Assembly (NCBI GenBank): GCA_003661265.1
Contig: QMVU01000005.1
Coordinates: 1 to 14,344 of the forward strand
DNA from: Thermoproteota archaeon
GTDB lineage: Archaea > Korarchaeota > Korarchaeia > Korarchaeales > Korarchaeaceae
Reading direction: 5' to 3'
DNA length: 14,344 nt
The position numbers and the translations under genes are program-made. Each line of letters starts with the position of its first letter. Positions within the stretch are counted from its first letter, which is position 1. This document shows, in pieces, positions 1-6,796 of this stretch. Below the pieces are notes generated by a model that saw only the letters and a program-made list of their open reading frames with translations, was not told where the DNA came from and did no database searches.

Positions 1-14
1 CCCCGGCGCCAGTT

Positions 15-87
15 GGGCCGGTGGTCTAGTGGCTATGACGCCGCCCTTACGAGGCGGAGGTCGAGGGTTCGATTCCCTCCCGGCCCA
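15..87 (+). tRNA. tRNA-Val (anticodon UAC)
   Basis: This 73-base region folds as a full cloverleaf. The acceptor GGGCCGG (15-21) pairs with CCGGCCC (80-86), and A87 is the discriminator. The D stem is GTC/GAC, the anticodon stem CCGCC/GGCGG encloses loop CTTACGA with anticodon TAC, and the T stem GAGGG/CCCTC encloses TTCGATT. There is no intron, and the 3' CCA is not encoded. It decodes valine GUA/GUG codons. It differs at only three bases from the tRNA-Val(GAC) at 8166-8238. Its promoter would lie mostly upstream of the window. Confidence 0.97.
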
Positions 88-120
88 CTAGGAATTTATG
101 TAAAAAATGGGTGGTGTTGA

Positions 121-408
121 ATGGCGAGATATTCCATCGAGAAATTAGCGCACAAAACCGTTGTTACCGATAAGGGAGCGGTAATAGGTAAGGTAGTCGA
201 CTTGATATGCGACGAGCTATCTGGAAAAATGTTATCAATAATAGTTGAGGAGATGAGGGGATCGGAGAAAGCAATAACAAGACTTCTCATGAGGGATTCT
301 GAAGGGAATCTTCTGCTCCCATACACCACAGTTAGTAGCATTGGAGACATGGTTGTCGTGAGTGAGAAGTTGCTACAAGTATATGTAGCTACAAAAAGAG
401 GAAGTTAG
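121..408 (+). CDS. PRC-barrel domain protein (95 aa)
   Basis: This small soluble protein has the features of an archaeal stand-alone PRC-barrel. It opens with an ARYSIEKLAHKTVVTDKG-type strand, continues with GKVVDLICDELSGKM, and alternates short beta strands throughout. Free-standing PRC barrels of about 80-100 residues are common in archaea. In haloarchaea, relatives (CdpB) take part in the cell-division apparatus, but whether this one does cannot be told from sequence. The ATG at 121 is preceded by a GGTGGTG stretch that can act as a ribosome site. An AT-rich stretch just after the tRNA (about 96-106) could be its promoter; otherwise it may be read through from tRNA-Val. Its stop codon overlaps that of the convergent gene by three bases (405-408). 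Confidence 0.85.
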   Translation: MARYSIEKLAHKTVVTDKGAVIGKVVDLICDELSGKMLSIIVEEMRGSEKAITRLLMRDSEGNLLLPYTTVSSIGDMVVVSEKLLQVYVATKRGS

Positions 409-767
409 CTTTCAAAAGCTCTTCTATTGGTTATTATAGCGTTAATCTCAGAGAAAATTAGTTTAGTGCATATCGCAGAAAGTAGTACTATTTTGTGAAT
501 CTCACCCAGATCGTTGTACGTTATTCTGATGTCATTGACCATCCTGAAGGCAGTTTTCCATAAGGGCGATTCCCTCGTCCACAGGAGTGAATCTAAAAAT
601 GACATGAATTGCTTGTTTATTTCCAATTTATTTCTAAGTATTTCCTCTGAGTGCATGTTTTTTTCAAATATCCTCGCAATTTGGCGTTTAATTCTATTGT
701 GACGGAAGAGGATTATTGGGAGGTTATTAGGAGGAGAGAGCATTCTCAAACACAATAATCCGACCAT
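405..767 (-). CDS. Hypothetical protein (120 aa), unrecognised
   Basis: I do not recognise this protein. It is basic and predicted mostly helical, without a signal peptide or clear membrane segment. Residues about 20-60 are rich in Arg/Lys/Glu, and residues 85-115 form an amphipathic hydrophobic stretch. Three things argue that it is a real gene. The ATG at 767 has AAGGAGG just upstream, a near-perfect ribosome site though closely spaced. An AT box at about 799-805 sits 26 bases before that leader. The stop codon dovetails with the convergent PRC-barrel stop. A shorter start at 743 is possible but lacks the ribosome site. A 12-base palindrome (771-782) overlaps the leader. Moderate confidence. 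Confidence 0.55.
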   Translation of the reverse strand: MVGLLCLRMLSPPNNLPIILFRHNRIKRQIARIFEKNMHSEEILRNKLEINKQFMSFLDSLLWTRESPLWKTAFRMVNDIRITYNDLGEIHKIVLLSAICTKLIFSEINAIITNRRAFES

Positions 768-792
768 GCCCTCCTTAAGGAGCTTCCTCTTA

Positions 793-806
793 GGAAAGTT
801 TAAGAG
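793..806. promoter_or_regulatory. Shared AT box for divergent genes 405-767 and rpoG
   Basis: GGAAAGTTTAAGAG contains a TATA-like core (799-805). Its centre is about 26 bases before the rpoG ATG (828), which predicts a leaderless rpoG transcript. On the other strand it predicts a start near 776, giving a short leader that holds AAGGAGG before the ATG at 767. Inferred from spacing only. Confidence 0.5.
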
Positions 807-827
807 TTCATGAGTCTCTGCGGTTAG

Positions 828-1181
828 ATGATGGAGCTACAATTAAAGATAAATAAGGTTGAATTTGATAGAGTACAAGCAATTCACCGTTACTACATGG
901 GTAGTGACATTGCTGATGTTATCATAGAACTTCCAAGAACTTTCAAGAAATTAACTACGGGATCAGAGGGCAGAATTTTCCTATTAAGACCTGAAGACGC
1001 GGAAACCAGATGTGAGAATGGACTCTTATTGCTCGGCAGAGTTCTGTCCCTTAAGGACGAAAAGGAAGCCATCTTATCATTTGGAGGACTGATTGTCAAA
1101 ATAACCCTGAAAGAAGGGACTCTTCCTGCTATTTCAGAGGGATCAGCCATCTGCTTGTGCGTGACCGGATTTGAGACTTAG
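828..1181 (+). CDS. rpoG: RNA polymerase subunit Rpb8/RpoG
   Basis: The product is 117 aa and matches the pattern of the eukaryotic Rpb8 subunit, as recalled, along its length. FDRVQAIH (13-20) corresponds to FDRVSRLH of human RPB8. A strand pair follows around residues 28-55, then the LLGRVLSL strand (68-75) and FGGLIVKI (85-92), equivalent to YGGLLMRL. The long acidic loop of eukaryotic Rpb8 is absent, as expected for archaea. Rpb8 is an OB-fold-type peripheral subunit of the polymerase. Archaeal orthologues are known from Crenarchaeota and Korarchaeota. The gene starts with ATGATG; the first ATG lies about 26 bases from an AT box and has no ribosome site, so a leaderless mRNA is likely. 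It is followed by an oligo-T terminator. The family call rests on remembered alignment, not a search. Confidence 0.85.
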   Translation: MMELQLKINKVEFDRVQAIHRYYMGSDIADVIIELPRTFKKLTTGSEGRIFLLRPEDAETRCENGLLLLGRVLSLKDEKEAILSFGGLIVKITLKEGTLPAISEGSAICLCVTGFET

Positions 1182-1195
1182 TAAAAAACTTTTTT
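1182..1195 (+). terminator. Oligo-T terminator of rpoG
   Basis: Directly after the rpoG stop the sequence runs A6-C-T6 (T-run 1190-1195). This can pair as a small hairpin ending in uridines. Archaeal RNA polymerase terminates at such T-runs. Confidence 0.6.
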
Positions 1196-1242
1196 AGGGC
1201 CTCCCTATGTCCTAACAGTTAATCAGAATTATTCTTTAGGTC

Positions 1243-1249
1243 CTATAAG
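1243..1249 (+). promoter_or_regulatory. TATA box upstream of the TFB-like gene
   Basis: CTATAAG lies about 40 bases before the ATG at 1287, predicting a start near 1272 and a leader of about 15 bases. No good ribosome site is seen in that leader. Confidence 0.45.
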
Positions 1250-1286
1250 CACAAAAGTAGCTCTTGTTACATAGTACGATGTTACA

Positions 1287-2099
1287 ATGAATTTGAGATG
1301 CACTAATTGCGGTGGGGTACTTGTTTGGCTTTATGATCATGTGGCATGCAAGAGATGTGGGCGAGTTTACACGTTTCACGAATTTATGTGCAATGAGTTC
1401 GCTGGAAACTATGGGATAATTAAAGAGGACGTTCATAGACTTGTAAGAAAGCTTGGAGAAGAGGTTAAAGCCCCATACAGGATACAAAGGAAAGCTTCCA
1501 ATATCTTAGGCAGGTTTTTGTGTAAAAGCAGGGTAAGAACCAGGAATAAGATCTACTATGCGGCAGCGGCATTAGTACTTGCTTCGAGAAGCGATAATCA
1601 TGTTATAACCATTAAAGATATTAGAGCTGTCCTCGAGTCACTAGGTTGCTCCTGTGGGGAGCAGACAATCATAAGAAAAATGAATGAAATTGAAAGAGCC
1701 CTTGGAATTAAAGGAAGAGGTGCGGAGTATGAGGCTTATATAGCTTATGTACTCAGGAAATTGGGAGAAGAGGGTTTACTTGATAAGGGGACTCATCTTA
1801 AATCCCATCTCCCAAATCACTATGATAGAATTCAATTAAGAGCCCTTAAAATGATTAAGCTGCTACAATCAAGCGAATCTGCAAGATTCAATCTCTTAGG
1901 TAAAAGTCCGCTGGTAGTGTCGGCTGCTGCAGTATACATCGCTGCAAAGCAACTAGGTCTGAGGAGGATAACTCAAAAAGCGATTGCAAGCGCTATAAAT
2001 ACCCATAAAACAGTCATTAGGAAGAGAGCTAAAATGCTAGCTTTACTGCTGAACCAAGAAATCCTCTCAAAGAGGAGAAGGATAGTAAATGTTAGGTAA
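1287..2099 (+). CDS. TFB-like general transcription factor, shortened N-terminal half
   Basis: The 270-aa product has the TFB/TFIIB architecture. An N-terminal zinc ribbon (C5-x2-C8-x12-C21-x2-C24) is followed by two cyclin-like repeats, at about 47-140 and 150-258. Repeat 1 carries YYAAAALVLASR. Repeat 2 carries SPLVVSAAAVYIAAKQLG, then TQKAIASAINTHKTVIRKR, the helix-turn-helix that in TFB contacts the BRE. Canonical archaeal TFBs are about 300 aa, with roughly 70 residues of B-reader and linker between ribbon and core. Here only about 20 residues separate them, so B-reader and linker seem largely missing. It may therefore be a specialised TFB paralogue rather than the main initiator; whether a canonical copy exists elsewhere cannot be seen. 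It overlaps the next gene by 11 bases and so is probably co-translated with it. Confidence 0.85.
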   Translation: MNLRCTNCGGVLVWLYDHVACKRCGRVYTFHEFMCNEFAGNYGIIKEDVHRLVRKLGEEVKAPYRIQRKASNILGRFLCKSRVRTRNKIYYAAAALVLASRSDNHVITIKDIRAVLESLGCSCGEQTIIRKMNEIERALGIKGRGAEYEAYIAYVLRKLGEEGLLDKGTHLKSHLPNHYDRIQLRALKMIKLLQSSESARFNLLGKSPLVVSAAAVYIAAKQLGLRRITQKAIASAINTHKTVIRKRAKMLALLLNQEILSKRRRIVNVR

Positions 2100-3942
2100 C
2101 AAAAAGATGGTTAACTCCCTCCCGTTCTTCCTCTTAGTAACCCTGATTTTCTACGAAATATATAAGAGAGTTCTTCCCGTTTTTAGAGAGTTCAAAATTG
2201 AAATTATCACCCCGGTTATGTTCATTCTGATTTTAACCTTCGTTTTGATTGCAACAATTAAGTTCCTTAATTCTAAAGGAGCAATCAGAGATTACAGCCC
2301 AGATACAGTTCTGTACACGCGAGATAAGGTGTTAATTCAGTACGAAGGGAAGCAAATTCTAATAAAAGTTTTAAAACTAATTCCACTTGAAAACGCAGAA
2401 TTAGAAGTAAAGTTTTCAGAGATAGCGGAATTATTGGCCCACATGGGGATTAATTCCTCTCTAGCTATAATTTGCTCGCCAAAAAAGCAACCTAAATATC
2501 GGATGGCCTTTCATAAAAGCAGCACTAAAGAGGAATTAGAAGTTTCTCAAAGCAGAGTTATCTTCTTATGGGTAGAAGAGGAAAGAGGCGTATCTAAGGC
2601 TACAAAAGCGATGTTAGATCGGGCGGAAAATACAATAAGGGCAAAATTAGGGGAGAGTTGGGAGATAGAGTCCATAAAAACCCCCAATTTAAGGGAATTC
2701 TTGAACAATTTTCTTTTTCGCTTCCAGTTAGCTCTAGCATATACTGGCCTTCAGAAAACTACCTCGAGTGATTTAATAGATTCCCTACACGTGGAATTAG
2801 GTAAGAAATTTAATGGTTCAACTGTCAGACTGAGCTTAAGAGATCTATCCCATCACATCGCTATTCTAGGAAGAACGGGCTCCGGCAAAACGACAACCTC
2901 CAAGTTTCTTATATCAAAAATATGGGAGATCGGGGTTCCCGTTCTCATTTTTGACTACGAGAATGAGTATAGGGATCTTATCCTCTTGCTTGGAGGAAGG
3001 ATCTTATCTCCCTCCTCACATCCATATATGGCTCCAGCCTCAATTAACGTATTACAGGATATTCAGGATGAAACAGGATTAGATGAGATCATTGAGATTT
3101 TCGAGATTATCTTTGGGTTAACCCAACCACAAGTATACCTCTTACTAAAAGGCCTTTTGCGTCTAAGAGAACAGGCGAGGGAGCAAGAGGCTCCTACGCT
3201 TATAGATTTATATGGCGAAATAGCCTCCTTGGCAGTTGTTAGTGAAACAGAACAAGAGAGTAAAAGAGCTCTCTTAAGAAGGATATATCCCTTGATTCAA
3301 GGAGAGGCTAGGAGGGTATTGTGTAAAGAAAGCTTACCAAGTATGGAAGAGCTCATGAGTAGTCTGATCAGCATTGAATTAAAAGGCATAGCCACCCAAG
3401 GTGTAAGAGAAATATTTGTATTCACCTTACTGAGAAGGATTTATAGTTACAATAAGCAAAGAGGAAGAACAAATGGAATAAGACATGTAACAGTAATAGA
3501 GGAAGCCGAGAAGGTTCTACCGAGATTGACAGATCAAAGCGGATTGACTATTGGGGATAGAATCCTTTCTGAATTAAGGAAATATGGGGAAGGATTCATT
3601 GTTATTTCCCAGTCTCCCTCAAATCTATCTCCGCATATCATTAGAAATGCTTCCACCAAGATTATACATGCGTTGGGATCCTCGCAGGACATATCCATCA
3701 TTAATAGTTTGCTTGGATCCTCCAGAAAAGCCGTTGGGCAGATCGCTCATCAAATTCACCGTTTAAAAACGGGTGAATGCTTCGTTATGCTAAGAGATTC
3801 ATCGGAGCTTCCAAGGATAAGAATAAGGCCAGAATATCTACCTCCCGAGCTTGGAGAGGAAGATATTGCTTATTTACTTTCGCTTGCACCTAGATTCTAC
3901 CGGAAGTGGAGGTCAGAAGTTTTGAGATCCATGCCGCCCTGA
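2089..3942 (+). CDS. Membrane-anchored HerA/VirB4-type DNA-pump ATPase (617 aa)
   Basis: Two hydrophobic helices (about 10-25 and 38-60) lead into a domain of about 170 residues and then a DUF87/HerA-type ATPase. The Walker A is GRTGSGKT (261-268), the Walker B is VTVIEEAE (467-474), and an ISQSP motif (506-510) follows. The C-terminal part (LKTGECFVMLRD and after) is typical of HerA/VirB4-like ATP-binding proteins. Soluble HerA works with NurA in end resection; membrane-tethered relatives act in conjugation-like DNA transfer, for example crenarchaeal CedB. The two helices make the second role more attractive, but no CedA or pilin gene is visible here, so the substrate is open. GAGGAG about 12 bases upstream and overlap with the TFB-like gene support the ATG at 2089; ATG at 2107 is an alternative. 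Its last 53 bases overlap the convergent kinase gene. Confidence 0.8.
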   Translation: MLGNKKMVNSLPFFLLVTLIFYEIYKRVLPVFREFKIEIITPVMFILILTFVLIATIKFLNSKGAIRDYSPDTVLYTRDKVLIQYEGKQILIKVLKLIPLENAELEVKFSEIAELLAHMGINSSLAIICSPKKQPKYRMAFHKSSTKEELEVSQSRVIFLWVEEERGVSKATKAMLDRAENTIRAKLGESWEIESIKTPNLREFLNNFLFRFQLALAYTGLQKTTSSDLIDSLHVELGKKFNGSTVRLSLRDLSHHIAILGRTGSGKTTTSKFLISKIWEIGVPVLIFDYENEYRDLILLLGGRILSPSSHPYMAPASINVLQDIQDETGLDEIIEIFEIIFGLTQPQVYLLLKGLLRLREQAREQEAPTLIDLYGEIASLAVVSETEQESKRALLRRIYPLIQGEARRVLCKESLPSMEELMSSLISIELKGIATQGVREIFVFTLLRRIYSYNKQRGRTNGIRHVTVIEEAEKVLPRLTDQSGLTIGDRILSELRKYGEGFIVISQSPSNLSPHIIRNASTKIIHALGSSQDISIINSLLGSSRKAVGQIAHQIHRLKTGECFVMLRDSSELPRIRIRPEYLPPELGEEDIAYLLSLAPRFYRKWRSEVLRSMPP

Positions 3943-4516
3943 ACGACCAGTTCGCCTGCTTCCAGTCTATTTCATCATGATATTTTTTTGACAGAATTCT
4001 ATTTAAGATTTCATTAGCTACCGTATTTACGTCTTTGCATGATGTATCTATAACTATTATCTTGCTCTTATCAAAGATTTTAAATACATCGATCAAAATC
4101 TGGTTCAAGAACTCGGAAACGGCGTTCTCAATCGACTTTTGTAGGGAAGCTCCCTTAGATATGTTCCTGTTTAATAGGAGAAGGGGATCACACGTCAGCA
4201 CGATTACAAGGTCTATATCTAGACCTTGAAGCGCGTTCAGTAGATGTGTATCTATTATACATGTGACTCCTTTGCGTTTATTTTCTCTTATCACCTTTCG
4301 TAACTCATCTCTTAGTGAATTTTCATCTACTATATATGTATCCCTGTACTCATCGTATTCTGAGAAAAGTTTTCTTCTGATTACCATAGTTCCTACGTTT
4401 ATAACGTTTCCTCTTAAGAGGATTGCGAGTTTTCTAGAAACACTAGTTTTTCCTACTCCCGGAGTTCCAGTTATGCATATAGTGAGGTTCTGCCTAATGT
4501 TTAATGACCTCTCCAC
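3890..4516 (-). CDS. Fap7/AK6-type adenylate kinase-like NTPase
   Basis: The 208-aa product resembles archaeal adenylate kinase-like Fap7/AK6 proteins. It has Walker A GTPGVGKTS (17-25), an NVGTM segment (about 40-45), IDTH at about 100, and a LID-like region ending in ENAVSEF. In eukaryotes Fap7 acts with uS11 in small-subunit ribosome maturation. The LID has KGA where the family usually has an RG pair. The conserved EIDW near the C terminus (ending at residue 185) is followed by a 23-residue tail; the overlap with the HerA-type gene falls wholly inside this tail. The start is GTG: an in-frame TGA lies about 10 bases upstream, and an AT box centred 24 bases away fits a leaderless GTG start. 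Confidence 0.82.
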   Translation of the reverse strand: MERSLNIRQNLTICITGTPGVGKTSVSRKLAILLRGNVINVGTMVIRRKLFSEYDEYRDTYIVDENSLRDELRKVIRENKRKGVTCIIDTHLLNALQGLDIDLVIVLTCDPLLLLNRNISKGASLQKSIENAVSEFLNQILIDVFKIFDKSKIIVIDTSCKDVNTVANEILNRILSKKYHDEIDWKQANWSFRAAWISKLLTSTSGRI

Positions 4517-4534
4517 AGGTGGTTCTCACATCAG

Positions 4535-4544
4535 TTTTAAATAA
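4535..4544. promoter_or_regulatory. Bidirectional AT box (tRNA-Glu and Fap7-type kinase)
   Basis: TTTTAAATAA is nearly self-complementary. Its centre lies about 26 bases from the first base of tRNA-Glu on the plus strand and about 24 bases from the GTG of the kinase on the minus strand. It is the only strong AT box between them, so one TATA element probably serves both. Confidence 0.6.
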
Positions 4545-4565
4545 GAAGTGTGCTAAAGAGAACAT

Positions 4566-4640
4566 GCTCCGGTGGTGTAGTCCGGTCAAGCATAGGGGCC
4601 TCTCGAGCCCCAGACCCGGGTTCAAATCCCGGCCGGAGCA
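4566..4640 (+). tRNA. tRNA-Glu (anticodon CUC)
   Basis: This 75-base region folds as a cloverleaf. Acceptor GCTCCGG (4566-4572) pairs with CCGGAGC (4633-4639), with discriminator A4640. The D stem is GTG/CAT, the anticodon stem GGGGC/GCCCC encloses CTCTCGA with anticodon CTC, and the T stem CCGGG/CCCGG encloses TTCAAAT. It has no intron and no encoded CCA. It reads GAG. T-rich sequence follows at 4641-4660 and could terminate it before the convergent operon end. Confidence 0.97.
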
Positions 4641-4674
4641 CTCCTTCCTCATTATTTTCCACTAACAAACGTTT

Positions 4675-5055
4675 CTAATAGTTCGGAGGACCAAAAACGG
4701 TAACAATTGGATCAAATGCGAAGTGCTTTACTAATAGTAAATAGACACACACAACCAAAATCGTTGCTGCTATAAGCTGGATTGGTCTCTTATTGTAAAT
4801 GGGGATGAAGAAGAACAGTCCGTTAATTAGTGCAAAAAACATGTAGTAAAAAAGTAGAATTCTTTCCCTAGCCAACATCCATTGTAAGAACACCCAAACG
4901 GAGAACTCTGCTATTAGAAATGCGGTCAGAAAAGACATAAAGCCCAGTATTACTCCATAAAGCACCTCTAATAATATGAATTTTGCTTTATAAGGAAGTT
5001 TTACTCTTGGAGTAACTCTCCTCCCCCTGCGTTTCCAAGTTTTGAAACTCAACAC
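4675..5055 (-). CDS. Small integral membrane protein (126 aa), unrecognised
   Basis: I do not recognise a family. A strongly basic N terminus (KTWKRRGRRVTPRVK) is followed by hydrophobic stretches at about 26-60, 66-87 and 91-110, so three or four membrane helices; the basic end should stay cytoplasmic. The C terminus is short and ends in GPPNY. The GTG start overlaps the pyrH stop by seven bases and is preceded by GGTGA at good spacing, so it should be translationally coupled to pyrH as the last gene of the taw1-pyrH operon. The pairing may be only co-expression, since UMP kinase has no known membrane partner. Confidence 0.75.
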   Translation of the reverse strand: MLSFKTWKRRGRRVTPRVKLPYKAKFILLEVLYGVILGFMSFLTAFLIAEFSVWVFLQWMLARERILLFYYMFFALINGLFFFIPIYNKRPIQLIAATILVVCVYLLLVKHFAFDPIVTVFGPPNY

Positions 5056-5738
5056 AATTCACCACAAACTAGTGTTCCAATATCCTGACCATTAATTGCT
5101 TTAAGGATGTTTTTAGGGTCTTTGCCATGCACTATTCGGCAAGGTATGTTGCTCCTCTCTAAAATCTTTAAAGCTATCGGGTCGATCAGCTGGTATGTGC
5201 CAGGATCATAAGAATACTCCGCAATTATCCTTCTGGCTTGCGAATATGTGATTCTTGGAATTAACTTGGCACCCTTTTCGCTTGGATGTTTATCATAAAT
5301 ACCATCGGTTGACGTCGTTTTTATCATGAGATCGGAACCTATGTACTCCGAAATTAACGCAGCAACAGCATCTGTAGATTGCCCAGGATTCATACCCCCG
5401 CAAACAACTATTTTTCCCGTAAGAAAAGCCGATACATAGTCTCTGTAGGTTATAGGTGGATAGGGATAAGCTCTGTCTCCTAAAGCTGAAATTAGGAGAT
5501 ACGCATTTACCCTCGTACACAAGATACCTACGTCATCAAGAATTGACTTAGAAGCTCCTAAAGATTTGGCTAAGTTTATGTAGTTTCTTGCAAGTTTCCC
5601 GCCACCAGCTACTACTGCAATTTCATGACCTCTCTTGTCTGCTTCCAATATAGTCTTCGCGTACATATCGAGGATCATTTTACCCTTTTGAACTACCTCA
5701 TCGAAGACATATCCTCCTATCAGTAACGTAACTTTCAA
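5049..5738 (-). CDS. pyrH: UMP kinase (archaeal PyrH)
   Basis: This 229-aa amino-acid-kinase-fold enzyme phosphorylates UMP to UDP with ATP in pyrimidine nucleotide synthesis. Visible family motifs are VVAGGGKLAR (42-51), GGMNPGQSTDAVAA (114-127) and TSTDGIYDKHP (142-152). Length matches archaeal PyrH (about 225). The start is TTG, chosen because GAGGTGA lies four bases upstream and matches the 16S tail closely. That ribosome site sits in the last codons of taw1, whose stop is only four bases before the TTG, so the genes are coupled. The downstream membrane gene overlaps its stop. Confidence 0.95.
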   Translation of the reverse strand: MKVTLLIGGYVFDEVVQKGKMILDMYAKTILEADKRGHEIAVVAGGGKLARNYINLAKSLGASKSILDDVGILCTRVNAYLLISALGDRAYPYPPITYRDYVSAFLTGKIVVCGGMNPGQSTDAVAALISEYIGSDLMIKTTSTDGIYDKHPSEKGAKLIPRITYSQARRIIAEYSYDPGTYQLIDPIALKILERSNIPCRIVHGKDPKNILKAINGQDIGTLVCGELC

Positions 5739-5742
5739 GAGC

Positions 5743-6726
5743 TCACCTCGCAGGGAATAACCTGATTGGCTTATCCAGCCTAGACAACAAAACTATTCCG
5801 CTTTCGGGGGCCTCTGAAAGTATTTTATATCCCGTTTCCTCGGCTAATCTCTTAGCAAACTCCTTGATCTCGGAGTGAGATGGGCTTGCATCTCTAGGAA
5901 GTCTCCTACGGGAGTACCCTACGTATGTGTAGGATTTTGGCTCCACATATGTTGGATTGTATTTGTTAACAAGCTTTGCATATCCCTCTGGATTAGACAT
6001 GTTGAGTCCCCTCACAAGTGTTATCCTCATTACAGTTGGACATGAAAAAGATTGCAGCAATTCGAGGGATTTCAAAAGTCTCTGCCATGCATCGGGCCAT
6101 AAAGGCCTTGCAACTCTCTTATACAGTTTTTCCTCCCAAGCTGGGACTGTTATGTAGAGTTGACTTGGTTCCGTTGATAGGTTCTCCAATCTCTCCGGCA
6201 GAGTACCGTTCGTGACTATGAATGTGGTCATTCCCCTCTTCTTATAAGCCGAAACAAGCTCTCCTAGAAAAGGATATAGAGTTGGCTCTCCTGTTAGTGA
6301 GATGGCTGCATGAGCTGGGATCTCCGCTTCATAAAGCCACTCCCTATTGAACACCTTTACCCCTTTGTACCCCTGTACGAGCATCCTGTGAACTCTTATG
6401 CTCTCTTTAGCTATCTCCTCTGGATCATCCCATAATTCGTCAGGATCAGGAACCTCCTTCCAGCGGAACCTTGGAGGAACGTCGCTCGCATTTAATCTCC
6501 AGCAGTATATGCATTGAGAGTTGCAAAAAGAAGCTGTTGGAGTCATTTGAAGGCATCTCCAAGTAGGTATTCCATAGAATTTGTGTTTGTAACATGTACG
6601 GCCCTTCATTAAGGCCTCTCTAAACCAATGACATGGCTTAACAGCCGAGTGGTTTAGTATTATTTTATACCCTTGTCTCTCTAGCATTCGTCTAGCATAC
6701 TCTTGTATCGTAACTCTTTTTGGCAA
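5743..6726 (-). CDS. taw1: tRNA 4-demethylwyosine synthase (archaeal TYW1)
   Basis: This radical-SAM enzyme builds the tricyclic imidazopurine of wyosine on m1G37 of tRNA-Phe, using pyruvate and SAM. Counting from the TTG at 6726 (327 aa), cysteines 32, 45 and 58 have the 13-13 spacing of the second Fe-S cluster in Methanocaldococcus TYW1. CNSQCIYCWR (C68, C72, C75) is the radical-SAM CxxxCxxC motif, and SLTGEPTLYPFL follows. An ATG at 6849 would add 41 residues not found in relatives and would overlap the divergent gene by 53 bases. The TTG has AGGA five bases upstream and an AT box about 35 bases upstream, so I prefer it; the ATG at the position of Met55 in the long frame is another option. 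It is first in the operon with pyrH. Confidence 0.92.
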   Translation of the reverse strand: MPKRVTIQEYARRMLERQGYKIILNHSAVKPCHWFREALMKGRTCYKHKFYGIPTWRCLQMTPTASFCNSQCIYCWRLNASDVPPRFRWKEVPDPDELWDDPEEIAKESIRVHRMLVQGYKGVKVFNREWLYEAEIPAHAAISLTGEPTLYPFLGELVSAYKKRGMTTFIVTNGTLPERLENLSTEPSQLYITVPAWEEKLYKRVARPLWPDAWQRLLKSLELLQSFSCPTVMRITLVRGLNMSNPEGYAKLVNKYNPTYVEPKSYTYVGYSRRRLPRDASPSHSEIKEFAKRLAEETGYKILSEAPESGIVLLSRLDKPIRLFPAR

Positions 6727-6756
6727 ACCTATCCTAGGAGAGATAAGCTGTTTCTG

Positions 6757-6775
6757 ATTTAAAAGACTTAATAAG
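6757..6775. promoter_or_regulatory. Divergent promoter region, taw1 and translin-family gene
   Basis: Two adjacent AT boxes are seen: TTTAAAA (6758-6764) and CTTAATAAG (6767-6775). The second is centred 26 bases before the translin-family ATG (leaderless). The first, read on the minus strand, gives a taw1 start near 6735 and a nine-base leader holding AGGA. Inferred from spacing. Confidence 0.5.
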
Positions 6776-6796
6776 CCTTGATTGCTCAGATGAAGG

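Noticed and set aside
514..702. 62-codon open frame on the plus strand opposite gene 405-767
   Set aside because: It has no ribosome site or promoter spacing, and the opposite-strand frame is longer with both.
2089..3942. Naming the membrane ATPase CedB
   Set aside because: The architecture fits, but there is no CedA, CedA1 or pilin partner in the window, and motif reading alone cannot separate it from other HerA/VirB4 relatives.
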